From Altererythrobacter sp. (GTDB taxonomy: Bacteria > Pseudomonadota > Alphaproteobacteria > Sphingomonadales > Sphingomonadaceae), in the NCBI GenBank assembly GCA_023299945.1, contig JALZVZ010000200.1, forward strand, positions 1 through 7,897: a DNA stretch of 7,897 bases, read 5' to 3'. Shown here one piece after another: positions 6,814 to 7,897 of this stretch. The notes beneath the pieces were generated by a model. It had not been told where the DNA came from, did no database searches, and saw only the letters and a program-made list of their open reading frames with translations. Within the stretch, counting starts at the first letter, position 1; each line of letters opens with the position of its first letter. The translations under genes were made by a program, and so were the position numbers.

Positions 6814-7897
6814 TTAGGCGCGCCCGACGCTGGTGTAGGCAAAGCCCGCATCGCGCACATCATCGGGGCGATAGATGTTGCGCAGATCGACGAGCACGGG
6901 CTGGTTCGCCAGCTCCATGACACGGGCGAGATCGAGCGCGCGAAACGCATCCCATTCGGTCACAATCGCGACCGCATCTGCGCCTTTGATCGCGGCATAG
7001 GGATCATCGCACATGGTGACTTTGGGCATGAGCGGCGCGGCGAGTTCCATGCCTTCAGGGTCGTAAGCGGCGACATTAACGCCTGCATCGGTCAGCGTTT
7101 GGGCCACTGCAATTGCAGGGCTGTCGCGCATATCATCGGTATTGGGTTTGAAGGTCAGGCCAAGCATGGCGACCTTCTTGCCGCGTGCCGCGTCCGTTCC
7201 GCCCAATGCGTCCACCACCTTGCGGCCCATCGCGCGCTTGCGGCTGTCATTGGCTTTCACCACGGCCTCGACGATGCGCACAGGGCTGTCGAAATCCTCT
7301 GCCGTTTTCAGCAGGGCGAGCGTATCTTTGGGGAAGCATGATCCGCCATACCCCGGCCCAGCGTTGAGAAACTTTGGCCCGATCCGGTTATCCATCCCGA
7401 TACCGCGCGATACGTCTTGGACATTGGCGCCAACTTTCTCGCACAGATCCGCCATTTCATTGATGAAAGTGATCTTGGTCGCAAGGAAGGCGTTGGCGGC
7501 ATATTTGATTAGTTCAGATGAGCGGCGATTGACGAAGAGAATGGGCGATTCGTTGAGGAACAATGGGCGGTAAACGGCGCTCATCACATCGCGGCCAAAA
7601 TCGTCTTCTGCGCCGATAACAATGCGGTCAGGCCGTTTGAAATCGCCAATGGCCGCGCCTTCGCGCAGGAATTCTGGGTTGGAGACTACGGCAAATTTAT
7701 GGGCTGTGCCGGAGCTTTGCAGGATGCGCTCAACCTCATCGCCTGTGCCAACAGGAACGGTGGATTTGGTGACGATCACTGCATCGTTAGACAGGCTCGC
7801 GCCAACTTCTTCCGCCACGGCATAGACGAAGGACAAATCCGCATGGCCATCGCCGCGTCGGCTGGGTGTGCCCACCGCGATAAAGATGGCGGCGGCG
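6814..7897 (-). CDS. ugd: UDP-glucose 6-dehydrogenase, N-terminus missing at window edge
   Basis: The frame runs from the window edge to the TAA at 6814-6816 and gives the last 360 residues of a protein that is usually about 435-440 long. The first roughly 75-80 residues, with the NAD-binding GxGYVG loop, lie beyond the window. The enzyme oxidises UDP-glucose twice with NAD to UDP-glucuronate in the cytosol, feeding capsule, exopolysaccharide or glycolipid synthesis. Visible family marks, in order: FIAVGTPS at the end of the first Rossmann domain, STVPVGT, NPEFLREG, KYAANAFLATKITFINE (substrate and dimer helix with the conserved Lys), GPGYGGSCFPKD with the catalytic Cys (codon at 7336-7338), GLTFKPNTDDMRDSPA opening the C-terminal domain, and VTEWDAF. 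All expected residues in the visible part are present and no frameshift is seen. It may be the first gene of a unit with the downstream gene, but the 114-base gap with its palindrome argues for separate control. Confidence 0.95.
   Translation of the reverse strand, partial: AAAIFIAVGTPSRRGDGHADLSFVYAVAEEVGASLSNDAVIVTKSTVPVGTGDEVERILQSSGTAHKFAVVSNPEFLREGAAIGDFKRPDRIVIGAEDDFGRDVMSAVYRPLFLNESPILFVNRRSSELIKYAANAFLATKITFINEMADLCEKVGANVQDVSRGIGMDNRIGPKFLNAGPGYGGSCFPKDTLALLKTAEDFDSPVRIVEAVVKANDSRKRAMGRKVVDALGGTDAARGKKVAMLGLTFKPNTDDMRDSPAIAVAQTLTDAGVNVAAYDPEGMELAAPLMPKVTMCDDPYAAIKGADAVAIVTEWDAFRALDLARVMELANQPVLVDLRNIYRPDDVRDAGFAYTSVGRA

Noticed and set aside
6751..7341. Plus-strand 196-codon frame opposite ugd
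   Set aside because: It is antisense to conserved UDP-glucose dehydrogenase codons including the catalytic region; the His/Gly/Ile-rich translation shows no domain.

Overview
The window looks like ordinary chromosomal DNA of an alphaproteobacterium, most likely in or near the Sphingomonadales/Erythrobacteraceae. This placement is inferred from the moderately GC-rich codon use, a long alphaproteobacterial-type TamB directly behind an Omp85-family TamA, and the general flavour of the proteins. No rRNA, tRNA, CRISPR array, insertion sequence or phage gene was seen.

Left half, plus strand (1-5035): a tight three-gene unit. It starts with the 3' end of tamA, an outer-membrane Omp85 barrel. The complete tamB (1416 aa, inner-membrane-anchored, periplasm-spanning) follows with its GTG abutting the tamA stop. 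Next is a 56-aa single-pass membrane protein whose ATG overlaps the tamB stop by one base and which has a good AAGGA ribosome-binding site. TamA and TamB together form the translocation and assembly module, now linked to outer-membrane protein assembly and phospholipid transport between the two membranes. The small third gene is unrecognised; its placement suggests, but does not prove, a role with TamAB or at the envelope.

Convergent gap (5036-5190): about 155 bases between the end of the small gene and the end of the minus-strand gene. It holds an 8-bp inverted repeat at the small gene's stop codon and a 12-bp near-palindromic direct repeat. No textbook terminator was found.

Right half, minus strand (7897 down to 5191): the upstream gene, truncated by the window edge, is UDP-glucose 6-dehydrogenase (UDP-glucuronate supply for polysaccharides or glycolipids). 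It is followed, after a gap of about 114 bases, by a membrane-anchored protein made of the FMN/3Fe-4S synthase domain of glutamate synthase without the glutaminase domain. A perfect 15-bp odd palindrome lies about 30 bases upstream of the preferred start of the latter gene and is the best operator candidate in the window.

Nothing here amounts to a clearly new multi-gene system. The items most worth a second look are the small coiled-coil membrane protein coupled to tamB, the operator-like palindrome, and the unusual domain make-up of the glutamate-synthase-like protein.
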